A stretch of DNA of 64,000 nucleotides from positions 651,172 to 715,171 of the forward strand of contig NZ_AMBZ01000003.1 of the NCBI RefSeq assembly GCF_000293805.1, given 5' to 3'. Of this stretch, positions 49,473 through 58,536 are shown one piece after another (the stretch's first letter is position 1; every line of letters starts with the position of its first letter). The stretch is from Paenibacillus alvei DSM 29. Its GTDB lineage: Bacteria > Bacillota > Bacilli > Paenibacillales > Paenibacillaceae. The notes beneath the pieces are model-generated. The model saw only the letters and a list, made by a program, of their open reading frames with translations, had not been told where the DNA came from and searched no databases. The position numbers and the translations under genes are program-made.

Positions 49473-51554
49473 ATGCGTCGAATATCATTTCATATTATGA
49501 TGGCCATGATTATAGTTACAATCATTATTTTACATGTTGCCGGCTCTATTATTGATTCAAAGCGTGCTCCGATTGCAGAAAATGGCGTAATTGACCTTCG
49601 AAATTGGAACTTTGAAAAAGATGGGATTGTGCCTCTTAATGGAACATGGAAGATGATGTGGGGGAGCTTGCTTCCTACGGAGCGTTCGATAGAACCAAAT
49701 CCTATGATGACAGATGTAAGGGTGCCATCCTCTTGGAATCAGTTAACGAATCCGGGAATCCCTAATATAGGTACGGGAGCCGGAACATATTATCTTACAA
49801 TTAAGAAAGAGGCAAAGGATACCCTACTGGGTGTGTGGCTTCCAAGTATAAATAGTTCATATCGCATGTGGGTGAATGGTAAGCCGATTATTCACGAAGG
49901 ACAAGTATCGGAGTATGTGGAATATGCTGTTCCTTCCGTAAAACAACGAATGGTTATGATTAATATCCCTGGAAGCACTGCTGATATTGCCATTGAAGTT
50001 ACGAATTTCTCTCATCATCGTGGCGGAATATGGCAGCCAATATATCTGGGTTCATCGGAGAAAATCATTAGTAAAAGCAGGTTAGAACTGGTTCGTGACA
50101 GTATGCTGTTCGGTTGTTTGTTAATGGTGGGGCTTTATCATATTGGATTGTTCATAGAAAGGCGCAAGGATTGGTACACGTTTCTATTTGCAGTTCTATG
50201 CATTGCAATGGCGGGACGGATATTAACGTCTGGAGATGCCATTCTACTTACTTGGTTCCCAAGCTTATCATGGTATTTCGTTATTCGTTTGGAATATGTA
50301 CTAATGATCGTGGCGACGATGGCCGGATGCGGTTATATGAGATATTTGTTTTATGAGGACGCTTGTTATAAAACCTATGTTGTAATGAATATAGCAGGAG
50401 TAATACTCATAGGCACCATTATACTCCTTCCAGTACTTTCTTTTACCTCCAAACTCTCTATCTATCAATTCTATGTGATAGGTGCGGCTTGTTACGTATT
50501 CATAATGAATATAAAAGCGGTTCATAATCAACGGCTGGGTGCGCATATTGCATTGATCGGATTCACCGTTCTTAATATATTGGTCGTTAATGATATTTTA
50601 TATTATCATTCGCTTGCTCCTATTCGAGACTTGGCTCCAATTGGGCTTGTATTTTGCATATTTATGCAATCGCTTATGATCTCGTTAAGGTATTCAAAAG
50701 CGATGTATGACGTTGAATCGGTAACTATCGAGCTGAGAGAACTGAATGCGAATTTAGAGGAGAGGATACAAGAACGTACAGCTGCATTGACACAAATGAA
50801 TGCGAATTTAGAGTTGAAAAATTTTGAATTAGAACGAATGGAAACCTCGCGTAGACATTTATTTACGAATATTTCACATGATTTACGAACACCGATGACC
50901 TTAATCCGCGGCTATTTAGAGGCGCTGCAGGATGAGGTAATTCAGGATAGAGAACAGCAAAAAAAGTATATTCGCCTTATGCTCAATAAAATTAATGGCT
51001 TGAATCATCTTATTGATGATTTGTTTGAGCTGTCTAAGTTAGAGGCCAGGAGAGTGCCTGTAGCGATAGAGTCGGTACTGCTGGAGCATTTTATTTCTCA
51101 TTTGGAAGAGCATTACGAGCTGGAGCTGCGAAGCAGAGGCCTGCTATTCGCATGTTATAACCTGACGTATCGCAATGCTCCCCCGGTCAGCATTATGCTG
51201 GAAGTTGACATTGATCGCATGATGCAAGTGTTCGACAATATTATCTATAACGCAGTCAAATTTACGCCAATTGGTGGTTCCATAACGATTGAGGTTGACT
51301 ATGTAAAGCAGGATCAAGCGGTTCAAATTAAAATCACCGATACCGGTATTGGTGTGGGTGAAGAAGACTTGCCTTATTTATTTGATCGATTTTATAAAAA
51401 TGATAAGTCGCGCAATTCGATGACAGGCGGCAGTGGGATTGGACTGGCAATTGCTAAAGAAATTGTTGAGTTGCATTTAGGAAGAATTGGAGTTGAGAGC
51501 GTGCAAGGACATGGAACGACATTTTATATCATTTTGCCCGCTCAAGTGAAATAG
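49473..51554 (+). CDS. Sensor histidine kinase with 7TMR-DISM region
   Basis: 693 residues. Signal-anchor helix (about 5-22), an extracytoplasmic beta-sandwich like the 7TMR-DISM extracellular domain (about 35-195), seven membrane helices (about 205-405), a coiled coil (about 410-460), HisKA with the phospho-His in I-S-H-D-L-R-T-P near 469, and HATPase with N-A-V-K-F-T-P, D-T-G-I-G-V and G-S-G-I-G-L-A. DISM sensors are thought to detect carbohydrate-like ligands. It lies next to the glycosyltransferase locus, but regulation of that locus is only a guess. Confidence 0.92.
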   Translation: MRRISFHIMMAMIIVTIIILHVAGSIIDSKRAPIAENGVIDLRNWNFEKDGIVPLNGTWKMMWGSLLPTERSIEPNPMMTDVRVPSSWNQLTNPGIPNIGTGAGTYYLTIKKEAKDTLLGVWLPSINSSYRMWVNGKPIIHEGQVSEYVEYAVPSVKQRMVMINIPGSTADIAIEVTNFSHHRGGIWQPIYLGSSEKIISKSRLELVRDSMLFGCLLMVGLYHIGLFIERRKDWYTFLFAVLCIAMAGRILTSGDAILLTWFPSLSWYFVIRLEYVLMIVATMAGCGYMRYLFYEDACYKTYVVMNIAGVILIGTIILLPVLSFTSKLSIYQFYVIGAACYVFIMNIKAVHNQRLGAHIALIGFTVLNILVVNDILYYHSLAPIRDLAPIGLVFCIFMQSLMISLRYSKAMYDVESVTIELRELNANLEERIQERTAALTQMNANLELKNFELERMETSRRHLFTNISHDLRTPMTLIRGYLEALQDEVIQDREQQKKYIRLMLNKINGLNHLIDDLFELSKLEARRVPVAIESVLLEHFISHLEEHYELELRSRGLLFACYNLTYRNAPPVSIMLEVDIDRMMQVFDNIIYNAVKFTPIGGSITIEVDYVKQDQAVQIKITDTGIGVGEEDLPYLFDRFYKNDKSRNSMTGGSGIGLAIAKEIVELHLGRIGVESVQGHGTTFYIILPAQVK

Positions 51555-51569
51555 CTCAGACACATCGTT

Positions 51570-51881
51570 TTATCGCTTGGAAGAAATAGATTGCCGCATT
51601 AGCTGGAGTGTTTGTTGTCTTGAATCGGCATCTAGCCCGTGCCATAGCTGTAGAAGCTGATTTGTCTCATGTGATTCGATATAGGAATGATCATTGATAA
51701 GATAGTCTACAGATACGTCGAATAAGACGGCCAACTTCAGTAAGGTGGAATATACGGGTTGCCGATTGTTAATTTCATAATGGCTATATGCCGAACGAGT
51801 CAATCCAATATGACGGGCAACTTGCTCTTGCGACATATTTCGGACGGTTCGTAAATTGCGTAAGCGCTCTCCAAATGTCAT
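51570..51881 (-). CDS. XRE-family DNA-binding repressor
   Basis: 103 residues. An N-terminal helix-turn-helix (M-S-Q-E-Q-V-A-R-H-I-G-L-T-R-S-A-Y-S-H-Y-E) is followed by a short helical tail. The layout is that of small Bacillus repressors of the Xre/SinR/ImmR type. Its own promoter carries a palindrome between -35 and -10, strongly suggesting self-repression. It converges on the kinase gene. Confidence 0.9.
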   Translation of the reverse strand: MTFGERLRNLRTVRNMSQEQVARHIGLTRSAYSHYEINNRQPVYSTLLKLAVLFDVSVDYLINDHSYIESHETNQLLQLWHGLDADSRQQTLQLMRQSISSKR

Positions 51882-51950
51882 AGCAGGTCTCCTTTGAGAA
51901 AAATATGCTAGAGTGGGGTCGCAAATTTATAGGTTTGTAGTTTTACATGT

Positions 51951-51979
51951 AATGTATGATACAAAATGTATCATGTCAA
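51951..51979 (-). promoter_or_regulatory. Promoter with embedded operator of the XRE gene
   Basis: Minus strand: TTGACA (-35) and TACATT (-10), spacing 17. The perfect palindrome ATGATACA-AAA-TGTATCAT (51956-51974) fills the spacer and touches both boxes, the classic position for a repressor operator. Confidence 0.78.
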
Positions 51980-52006
51980 GATTGTTTTAGAATATCATCT
52001 ATTACT

Positions 52007-52045
52007 GCAAAAGGCGTAATTCCAAAAAGGAATCACGCCTTTTGC
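52007..52045. terminator. Strong bidirectional terminator
   Basis: GCAAAAGGCGTAATTCC and GGAATCACGCCTTTTGC pair over 17 bases with one mismatch and a five-base loop. A and T runs at both ends allow use in both directions; it serves the small gene at 52094-52327. Confidence 0.8.
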
Positions 52046-52093
52046 AATATCTATCAAAACGATTCTGTCAAGAAACTACGATGCTAATTCGGT

Positions 52094-52327
52094 TTAATAT
52101 AAGGACAAAGCAAGGGTGTCCATTTCTCGTCTTGAATGCAGAATTGCTTCTGATCCGATAATTTCAATACTGATCAGTGTTTCAAGGCATGTTTTAATCG
52201 CTCGCTTACCTGTATTCATTTTGCGATTGAGAGCATCCATGAGTAAAGAGAATGTATTTTTGTGAGACATATTTGTGCAAAACACGGGTATTTTTCGTTG
52301 TTGGAATTCAATATAAACTGTTTTCAT
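52094..52327 (-). CDS. Small protein of unknown function
   Basis: 77 residues, beginning M-K-T-V-Y-I-E-F-Q-Q-R-K and ending D-T-L-A-L-S-L-Y. AAGGAGG stands 11 bases before the ATG, and a terminator follows, so the unit looks real. Mixed beta/alpha, no membrane segment, no family recognised. Confidence 0.6.
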   Translation of the reverse strand: MKTVYIEFQQRKIPVFCTNMSHKNTFSLLMDALNRKMNTGKRAIKTCLETLISIEIIGSEAILHSRREMDTLALSLY

Positions 52328-52573
52328 CTGGCAACGGACCTCCTTCTATTGATCTATTTCCGTTAATCTTATAATACGAAAGGAACATTAAATGAACATT
52401 AAAAAGTGAAGACAATGTTGTTACATTTGCAAAATATATGGAAGAAATCTATAAATATCGTAGAAAAAAGCCACTTGATTGTGATTGAAGTCGAAGTAAC
52501 CATTCCCTAATATGCACGATTGGGCACTTAACGGCATATATCGTATGTAGCGATGCGTAAGGGGGATGGAAAG

Positions 52574-54856
52574 TTGGAAAAGCGATTGTCACTGTGCATG
52601 ATTGTAAAAGATGAGGAATCGTTTATCGGCAACTGTCTGGACAGTGTGAAACATGTGGTGGATGAGATCATTATTGTTGATACAGGTTCAACGGATAAAA
52701 CCGTATCGATATGCCAATCGTATGGTGCGAAAATCTATGAGTTTCCTTGGAATGACAGCTTTGCCGACGCTCGCAATTTCGGTTTGAAGCAGGCGACGGG
52801 CGATTGGATATTGTGGATGGACGCAGATGAGGCACTGGATCCGGATCAAGCGGTGTTTGTACGCGATATTTTGCAGGAAGAAATGGCTCATATCGGAGTT
52901 ATCCGATTAATTAACTATATTGGTGAAGATACGCCAAGCAACGCACAGACTTATATCGTTGGTCAGCATCGCTTGCTGCGAAATCATATGGGATTTCAAT
53001 TTAACGGAAACATACATGAACAGTTAAATGTTCAAGAGGTGCTTGGAGAGCATATTGAATGTAAGATCCTGCCTGTGAAAATTCACCACTATGGATACTT
53101 ACAAATTGTTACCCAAGCACGCAGCAAGTCTGAACGAAATTTACGACTACTGCAGATTGAAAAAGAAAAGCCGGAATACAGCCCGTGGATCGATTATCAC
53201 ATTGCTAGTGAGCAGTACCGGTTGCAAAGGTATGCAGAAGCCTATGAATCAGTAAATACTTCCTTACTGCGATTTATTGAAATGAGCAAGCTGCCGCCAT
53301 CGCTTTTGTACAAATTAAAATATGAGTTAATGCTCATTCTAGGTAGCTATGATGGAGCATGGCCATCGATTGAAAAGGCTATTGCCCTGTATCCGGATTA
53401 CGTCGATCTTCACTTTTTCAAAGGAATTATTTTGTACTTGAAACAAAAATACGATTACGCATTGCCTGTGTTTCGGCACTGTATTGAGTTAGGGGAAGAA
53501 AATCTCCAACATCTTATCTTGCGGGGAGTAGGGAGCTTTCACGCATGGTACTACATTGGACAGTGCTTAGAGCGGTTGAATCAGCGGGAAGAAGCAATTC
53601 AGGCTTATGAAAACTGTCTTCGGGAAGACAGCGGTCATACTTCTGCAAAGGATGCACTAGGCTTGCTGCTTGACCCACCGAATCAGGTACAGAAAGAAGA
53701 TATTCATCAGGAGAACATGAAGGAAGCGCAATTGTCAATCCATCAGTCTGCACCGAATACAATAAGTTTATGTATGATTGTGCGCAATGAAGAGACTGCT
53801 TTGGAACGCTGTCTTAGAACTGTCCATAAGATTGTGGATGAAATCATTATTGTCGATACAGGCTCGACAGATCGAACGAAGGAAATTGCAGCCCAGTTTC
53901 ATGCACGTGTGTTCGATTTTGAATGGATAGACGATTTTGCTGCAGCGCGGAATTATGCCTTTAGTCAAGCAACGAAGGAGTATATTTTGTGGCTAGATGC
54001 GGATGATGTGCTGGAAATCAAGGATCAAGTTCTCTTAAAGGAACTAAAGAAAACACTTTCGCCAGATGTTGATAGCGTCACGATGCATTATGTATTAATG
54101 GTAGATGAAAAAGGAAATGCTACATCCAGTCTGCGAAGAAATCGCTTAGTTAAGCGAGCCCGCGAGTTTAAGTGGCATGGGCCCGTGCATGAATATTTGG
54201 AAGTAGGCGGACATATTATTCATAGTGATATATGTGTAACCCATAAGAAAGATAAGCAATATACCGATCGCAATCTCCGAATCTACGAGAAGAGACTCGC
54301 CGCCGGTGAGGAGTTTTCGCCACGTGATTTATATTATTTTGCAAATGAATTGCGAGATCATTCCCGTTTCGAAGAGGCTGCGAATGGATATGCAAAGTTT
54401 TTGAATACAGGGCAAGGCTGGATAGAAGACAATATTCAAGCATGCCGGAAAATGGCAGAATGTTATGGCAAACTAGGTCAACGACATAATCAGTTTATGG
54501 CGTTGTTCCACAGCTTCACCTACGATAAGCCACGTGCTGAAATATGCTGTGCAATCGGAGCTATGTGGGTGGATTCCGGGCACTATCACCAGGCTATCTA
54601 TTGGTTTGAGCAGGCAACGAAGCTTCCGGCAGATGAAGGTCAAATGTCGATGGTAGAGCCGTCTTCCTGGACGTGGGTACCTCATTTGCAATTGTGCGTA
54701 TGCAATGATCGGCTTGGGGAGATAGAGAAGGCTTGTTACCATAATGAGGTGGCGTTATCCTTCCTCCCTTCACATCCTAGCATGCTCCATAATCAACAAT
54801 ATTTCCGTGACAAGCTTGGAGAAGAACGGTATGAGAAGCTGCGGATTCAACAATAA
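52574..54856 (+). CDS. Double GT2 glycosyltransferase with TPR domains
   Basis: 760 residues from a TTG with AAGGGGGA seven bases upstream; an ATG 21 bases earlier has no site. Two GT-A (family 2) domains: residues 1-200, with C-M-I-V-K-D-E-E, I-V-D-T-G-S-T-D and W-M-D-A-D-E, and 395-600, with C-M-I-V-R-N-E-E, I-V-D-T-G-S-T-D and W-L-D-A-D-D. TPR-like helices lie at about 200-370 and 600-755. Both domains keep the DXD. Related proteins in Bacilli glycosylate peptides and spore-surface proteins. The first half closely resembles the gene at 56247-57395, the C-terminal part that at 60661. Confidence 0.9.
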   Translation: MEKRLSLCMIVKDEESFIGNCLDSVKHVVDEIIIVDTGSTDKTVSICQSYGAKIYEFPWNDSFADARNFGLKQATGDWILWMDADEALDPDQAVFVRDILQEEMAHIGVIRLINYIGEDTPSNAQTYIVGQHRLLRNHMGFQFNGNIHEQLNVQEVLGEHIECKILPVKIHHYGYLQIVTQARSKSERNLRLLQIEKEKPEYSPWIDYHIASEQYRLQRYAEAYESVNTSLLRFIEMSKLPPSLLYKLKYELMLILGSYDGAWPSIEKAIALYPDYVDLHFFKGIILYLKQKYDYALPVFRHCIELGEENLQHLILRGVGSFHAWYYIGQCLERLNQREEAIQAYENCLREDSGHTSAKDALGLLLDPPNQVQKEDIHQENMKEAQLSIHQSAPNTISLCMIVRNEETALERCLRTVHKIVDEIIIVDTGSTDRTKEIAAQFHARVFDFEWIDDFAAARNYAFSQATKEYILWLDADDVLEIKDQVLLKELKKTLSPDVDSVTMHYVLMVDEKGNATSSLRRNRLVKRAREFKWHGPVHEYLEVGGHIIHSDICVTHKKDKQYTDRNLRIYEKRLAAGEEFSPRDLYYFANELRDHSRFEEAANGYAKFLNTGQGWIEDNIQACRKMAECYGKLGQRHNQFMALFHSFTYDKPRAEICCAIGAMWVDSGHYHQAIYWFEQATKLPADEGQMSMVEPSSWTWVPHLQLCVCNDRLGEIEKACYHNEVALSFLPSHPSMLHNQQYFRDKLGEERYEKLRIQQ

Positions 54857-54901
54857 AGGAGAGTTCGAGTTCAAAGTATGTGATCGCGAAATGAGGGGAT
54901 T

Positions 54902-56167
54902 GTGTTGAAAGTCAGTATCGTCATTTTAACATTGAATCAATTTTCCCATACGATACGATGTCTGGAGAGCATTCGCAAGCATACGCCGGAGCCTTACGAG
55001 ATTATTATCGTTGACAATGGTTCAACTGATTTAACGCTCCCCTATTTAAGACTGCAATCAGACGTCACCTTGATTGAAAATCAGGAAAATGCAGGGTTTG
55101 CCAAAGGCTGCAATCAAGGTGCTGCTCGTGCTTCTGGGGATCATATTCTATACTTGAATAATGATACTATTGTCACACCCAATTGGCTAACAAATATGCT
55201 GAAAGTTCTGCATTCCAGTGAAGATATCGGAATGGTTGGGCCTTTAACGAATTATTCGAGCGGCCATCAGCAAATTCCAGTGACCTATACAGATTTATGG
55301 GATTTGAACGCTTTTGCCAAGGAGCATGAAGCAAGACATGCAGGAACGGTCACGGAGGTTCGTCGGCTTGTTGGCTTTTGTATGCTGATGAAGCGCAGTG
55401 TCGTTGAGGAAGTTGGAGGATTTGATGAACGTTATGGCCTTGGCAATTATGAGGATGATGATCTCTGTTTACGAACGGCAAATGCAGGGTACCGTATGCT
55501 CATTGCGAATGACGCTTTCATTCATCATGTTGGCCATGTGACGACGAATCAGCTTGAACAGGCAAGCCTGCTGCAATTGTTGTACACGAATCGGGAGCAA
55601 GCACGCCGGAAGTGGGGAGCCGACATATTCGACTTGATTTACAAGGCGGAGTCAACCATTACGATTTGTATTCGATTAACTAATCGGGCAGAGCCTTTGG
55701 ACGCTTGTTTGACATCAGTTGTTGAGGTAGCAGATGAGATTATTGTATGCAATTGTACAGGAGATCAAAGTGAAGACATTGGCGTAAACACTAACGTTCC
55801 GATTCGATGGCTCCATACAACGGAAGTTGCAGATGACGTAGGCGATTGCATACTGCGCCAGGTATCTGAATATGCCACTAAAGATTTCATTTTCCTTCTT
55901 GATGCTACGGAGTATTTGCCATCCGCTGAACGAAGACAGCTTCGAGCGCTGAAGCGGTCTTTGGAGCCAGAAGTGAGTGCAGTCTGGATGAGGGAAGAAA
56001 GGGAGCGGGAAGACAGACGAGCAGAAGGAGGGGAACGGTTGAGGTTGGTTCGACGCAATGTTCAGTTGTCCATCCCCACTCCGTCTGAATTACAGCATCA
56101 AGATCCGGGGGAGAGCAGTGCAGGCCGTTATGTCAAAAGTGAAATCCGTGTGGCAACTCTCGTATAA
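54902..56167 (+). CDS. GT2 glycosyltransferase with degenerate second GT domain
   Basis: 421 residues from GTG (or the next TTG). The N-terminal GT2 domain (1-250) resembles rhamnosyltransferase-type enzymes: V-S-I-V-I-L-T-L-N-Q, I-V-D-N-G-S-T-D, L-Y-L-N-N-D-T (the DXD region) and the acceptor block G-G-F-D-E-R-Y-G-L-G-N-Y-E-D-D-D-L-C. The C-terminal 170 residues follow a second GT2 domain but have N-C-T-G-D-Q and L-D-A-T-E where the active-site motifs should be, so that domain is probably inactive. The same direction and 45-base spacing suggest an operon with the preceding gene. Confidence 0.88.
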   Translation: MLKVSIVILTLNQFSHTIRCLESIRKHTPEPYEIIIVDNGSTDLTLPYLRLQSDVTLIENQENAGFAKGCNQGAARASGDHILYLNNDTIVTPNWLTNMLKVLHSSEDIGMVGPLTNYSSGHQQIPVTYTDLWDLNAFAKEHEARHAGTVTEVRRLVGFCMLMKRSVVEEVGGFDERYGLGNYEDDDLCLRTANAGYRMLIANDAFIHHVGHVTTNQLEQASLLQLLYTNREQARRKWGADIFDLIYKAESTITICIRLTNRAEPLDACLTSVVEVADEIIVCNCTGDQSEDIGVNTNVPIRWLHTTEVADDVGDCILRQVSEYATKDFIFLLDATEYLPSAERRQLRALKRSLEPEVSAVWMREEREREDRRAEGGERLRLVRRNVQLSIPTPSELQHQDPGESSAGRYVKSEIRVATLV

Positions 56168-56186
56168 ATGAAATCTTGCTGTAAGA

Positions 56187-56238
56187 AAGCCTGAACCTTT
56201 ACTTTCCGTTATAATACGGAAAGCCGGTTCAGGCTTTT
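56187..56238. terminator. Bidirectional terminator between converging GT genes
   Basis: AAGCCTGAACC (56187-56197) pairs with GGTTCAGGCTT (56226-56236); an inner stem CTTTCCGT/ACGGAAAG adds to it. TTTT follows on the plus strand and AAA precedes on the other. Confidence 0.85.
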
Positions 56239-56246
56239 ATTCATAT

Positions 56247-57395
56247 CTATGTTATCGCGGAATGATGCTCGCTCCATTCTGGATGGGCTGCAAGCAACGT
56301 ATGGAGAGCATGATTGGCAGGCTCATATGCAGGATTGAACTGCAGAGCTGCCCGGTAAGCATTAACTGCTTCGTGAAGGTTATTTAATTGCTCATAGCAT
56401 TGTCCCTTATAATAATAAGCGTGGAAGCTCCCGCTGCCGCGGAGTGTAAGGTGGTTCAATTGCTCATCTCCTAATTGGATGCAGTTATGGAACGATTCTA
56501 GCGCTTGTTCAAACTTGCCTAACTGATAGAGGATAACTCCTTTGTATAAATGAAGATCCACATAGTCTGGATATAAGATTAAAGCTTTATCAATTGCAGG
56601 CCAAGCCCCTTCGATGCTCCCTGTTTCGATCAGGATCGAATATTTCAGCTTATAGACGAGAGAAGGAGGTGCAAGTCCTTCAGACAGAAAACGAATAATT
56701 GCCAAATTGATATAATGGAATGCTTGATCATATTGCTTCATTCGGGAGTATTCACTTGCCAAGTGGTACTCTAGCCACGAGTTAGGCTCATTGGCCGCCC
56801 TCGCTTTATGCAGCAAGGCTATATTGCGCTCATTTTTATTTTTGGCATGGGTTACATCATTTAAATAACCGTAATGATACAATTTGATTGGTAACGTCTC
56901 AATTTGAGATTCATCCTGGTTTGGCAGCACATCTTTAATATTTAATATTTCATGTATGCTGAACTGGAACTTAAACCCTTTGTTATTTCGAAAGAGACGT
57001 GTATGAGAAATGTGATATGTATCATTCTCATTAATCGAATCACCAATAAAATTTATTAAATGAATCGAATAAATGTCCTTGTCCAATGTAGGCAGCAACG
57101 CTTTTACTTCATCACGATCTTCCTTAGCCAATTCTTCGTCGGCGTCCAGCCACATGATCCAATCCCCAGTCGCCTGCTCTAATCCAAAATTCCTTGCCAT
57201 GGCGAAATGATCTTGCCACTCATGCGTTAGTACACGTGCCCCATATTCTCGGCATATGTCAATCGTCCGATCCGTTGAACCGGTATCGACAACAATAATC
57301 TCGTCTGCAATAGACCGAATACTTTGCAAGCAGCGTGCGATGACGTCCTCCTCATTCCGAGCAATTAGGCAGATGGATAATGTAGGAGATTGCAT
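56247..57395 (-). CDS. GT2 glycosyltransferase with TPR domain
   Basis: 382 residues from the ATG at 57395, preceded by AAGAAGGGTG. GT-A domain (1-200): C-L-I-A-R-N-E-E, V-V-D-T-G-S-T-D, W-L-D-A-D-E-E. TPR helices (about 215-375) include P-P-S-L-V-Y-K-L-K-Y, L-Y-P-D-Y-V-D-L-H and G-S-G-S-F-H-A-Y-Y-Y-K-G-Q-C. It aligns over its whole length with the first half of the 760-residue protein, so the two arose by duplication. It is the only one of the set on the minus strand, divergent from the small spore-surface gene at 57626. Confidence 0.9.
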   Translation of the reverse strand: MQSPTLSICLIARNEEDVIARCLQSIRSIADEIIVVDTGSTDRTIDICREYGARVLTHEWQDHFAMARNFGLEQATGDWIMWLDADEELAKEDRDEVKALLPTLDKDIYSIHLINFIGDSINENDTYHISHTRLFRNNKGFKFQFSIHEILNIKDVLPNQDESQIETLPIKLYHYGYLNDVTHAKNKNERNIALLHKARAANEPNSWLEYHLASEYSRMKQYDQAFHYINLAIIRFLSEGLAPPSLVYKLKYSILIETGSIEGAWPAIDKALILYPDYVDLHLYKGVILYQLGKFEQALESFHNCIQLGDEQLNHLTLRGSGSFHAYYYKGQCYEQLNNLHEAVNAYRAALQFNPAYEPANHALHTLLAAHPEWSEHHSAIT

Positions 57396-57625
57396 GATTT
57401 TCACCCTTCTTTCTTCAAATGAGATAAATAACTGTATGCGATGTCGGGAGTTGATATTCAGGGGAACCTGCTTGACTGCACATGTTTTTTCGTCCAAATT
57501 GTTCTGGAGAGAAATGCCCAAGCAATGAACATTATTACGCATATGAGATAAACCCTCAGACATAGGATGATTAACGTAAGTTGCAATGAGGTGCTTGCAA
57601 AAGGAAAAGAGAGAGGTGAACTGTT

Positions 57626-57931
57626 TTGTCACAGGCTAATATTCCTAATATTACACCCACTATTTCGATTACCCTTGGTCAAACCGTTACATTGCTTTTG
57701 GCATCAATCGCGCTGGAGGAACTGGCGCTTGCGCACATTGTGAATGCTGAGGCAGAAAAAATTCAACTCGTTGTCGGTACACTTGCCCCTGGGATCACCC
57801 CAAGAGCAACAGTGGAGGACTTACTTGCGATTGACGACAGTGTAAGAAGAACATTACAAGATGTTATTAAGAAAGAAATGCTGCTCCAATTTAAGTTAGA
57901 CAGCATACTTACAAGTTTTCCTGGATTGTAA
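57626..57931 (+). CDS. Small spore-surface-type protein, family member A
   Basis: 101 residues from a TTG with GAGAGGTG seven bases upstream. It starts [10 protein letters not shown] and has the core S-I-A-L-E-E-L-A-L-A-H-I-V-N-A-E-A-E-K-I, then R-A-T-V-E-D-L-L-A-I-D-D-S-V and K-E-M-L-L-Q-F-K-L. This helical domain is the N-terminal head of collagen-like exosporium proteins in Bacillus/Paenibacillus; here the protein ends after it, without collagen repeats. It is nearly identical in layout to the head of the protein at 63373. Likely a sporulation product; no clear promoter found. Confidence 0.78.
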   Translation: MSQANIPNITPTISITLGQTVTLLLASIALEELALAHIVNAEAEKIQLVVGTLAPGITPRATVEDLLAIDDSVRRTLQDVIKKEMLLQFKLDSILTSFPGL

Positions 57932-57963
57932 ATAACGTGCAGGTCTAGGTATCAAAACTGCAA

Positions 57964-58033
57964 GCACCTCATTCCACTTGCATTTCTCCTGTGGATATAA
58001 AGATCCGCAGGAGAATGCACGTTCATGAAGTGC
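57964..58033 (+). other. Long imperfect hairpin between two family members
   Basis: GCATTTCTCCTGTGGAT (57980-57996) pairs with ATCCGCAGGAGAATGC (58003-58018), and outer arms GCACCTCAT (57964-57972) and ATGAAGTGC (58025-58033) extend it. No T-tract follows, so it is more likely an mRNA structural element than a terminator. Confidence 0.6.
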
Positions 58034-58171
58034 TGCATACCTGTCATGTTCCGGGGCAAATCAAGCCCGAAACTCAGCATGATACATTTGCCTGTGGCAT
58101 AAAAATAATGGGAATCGAACTTTGTTATGCATCTGGTTAAGAAGAGAACAACAATAAGGAGGCAAGGTACA

Positions 58172-58498
58172 ATGTCCATGCCCAATATTCCGGATATTAA
58201 GCCGGAAATCATTTTGAAGCGGAATGAAGTCGTCAATTTACTGCTAACATCAATCGCACTTGAGGAAATTGGATTGTCCCATATTATCAACGCAGAAGGA
58301 GAAAAAATTCAAGCTGTCATTAAGAAACGGGAGCTGTGTTTGTCAGAGGCGCTTAAAATTAACGACAGTGTAGATCGGATGCTGAGAAACATTGTAAAAA
58401 ATCAAATGTTATTGCATTTTAAGCTGGAAGATGTAATTCGTCTCGAGAAGCACCATCACCACGAGCATTGTGAGCATTGTGAGGATTGTGAAGAGTAG
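58172..58498 (+). CDS. Small spore-surface-type protein with His/Cys tail, family member B
   Basis: 108 residues from the ATG with AAGGAGG upstream. It has the head domain [42 protein letters not shown]. Instead of collagen repeats it ends H-H-H-H-E-H-C-E-H-C-E-D-C-E-E, a tail of His, Cys and acids with C-X2-C spacing that could bind metal or cross-link by disulfides. It lacks a signal sequence, as expected for a mother-cell spore coat or exosporium protein. Family assignment as in member A. Confidence 0.78.
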   Translation: MSMPNIPDIKPEIILKRNEVVNLLLTSIALEEIGLSHIINAEGEKIQAVIKKRELCLSEALKINDSVDRMLRNIVKNQMLLHFKLEDVIRLEKHHHHEHCEHCEDCEE

Positions 58499-58536
58499 GC
58501 ATTTGTTCATATCTAGGGAGAGAGAGGAGGGAGAAC

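Noticed and set aside
57400..57625. Sporulation (SigK/SigE) promoters before the TTG start at 57626
   Set aside because: CATAGGATG and nearby AC pairs do not give the right spacing; a confident call is not possible.
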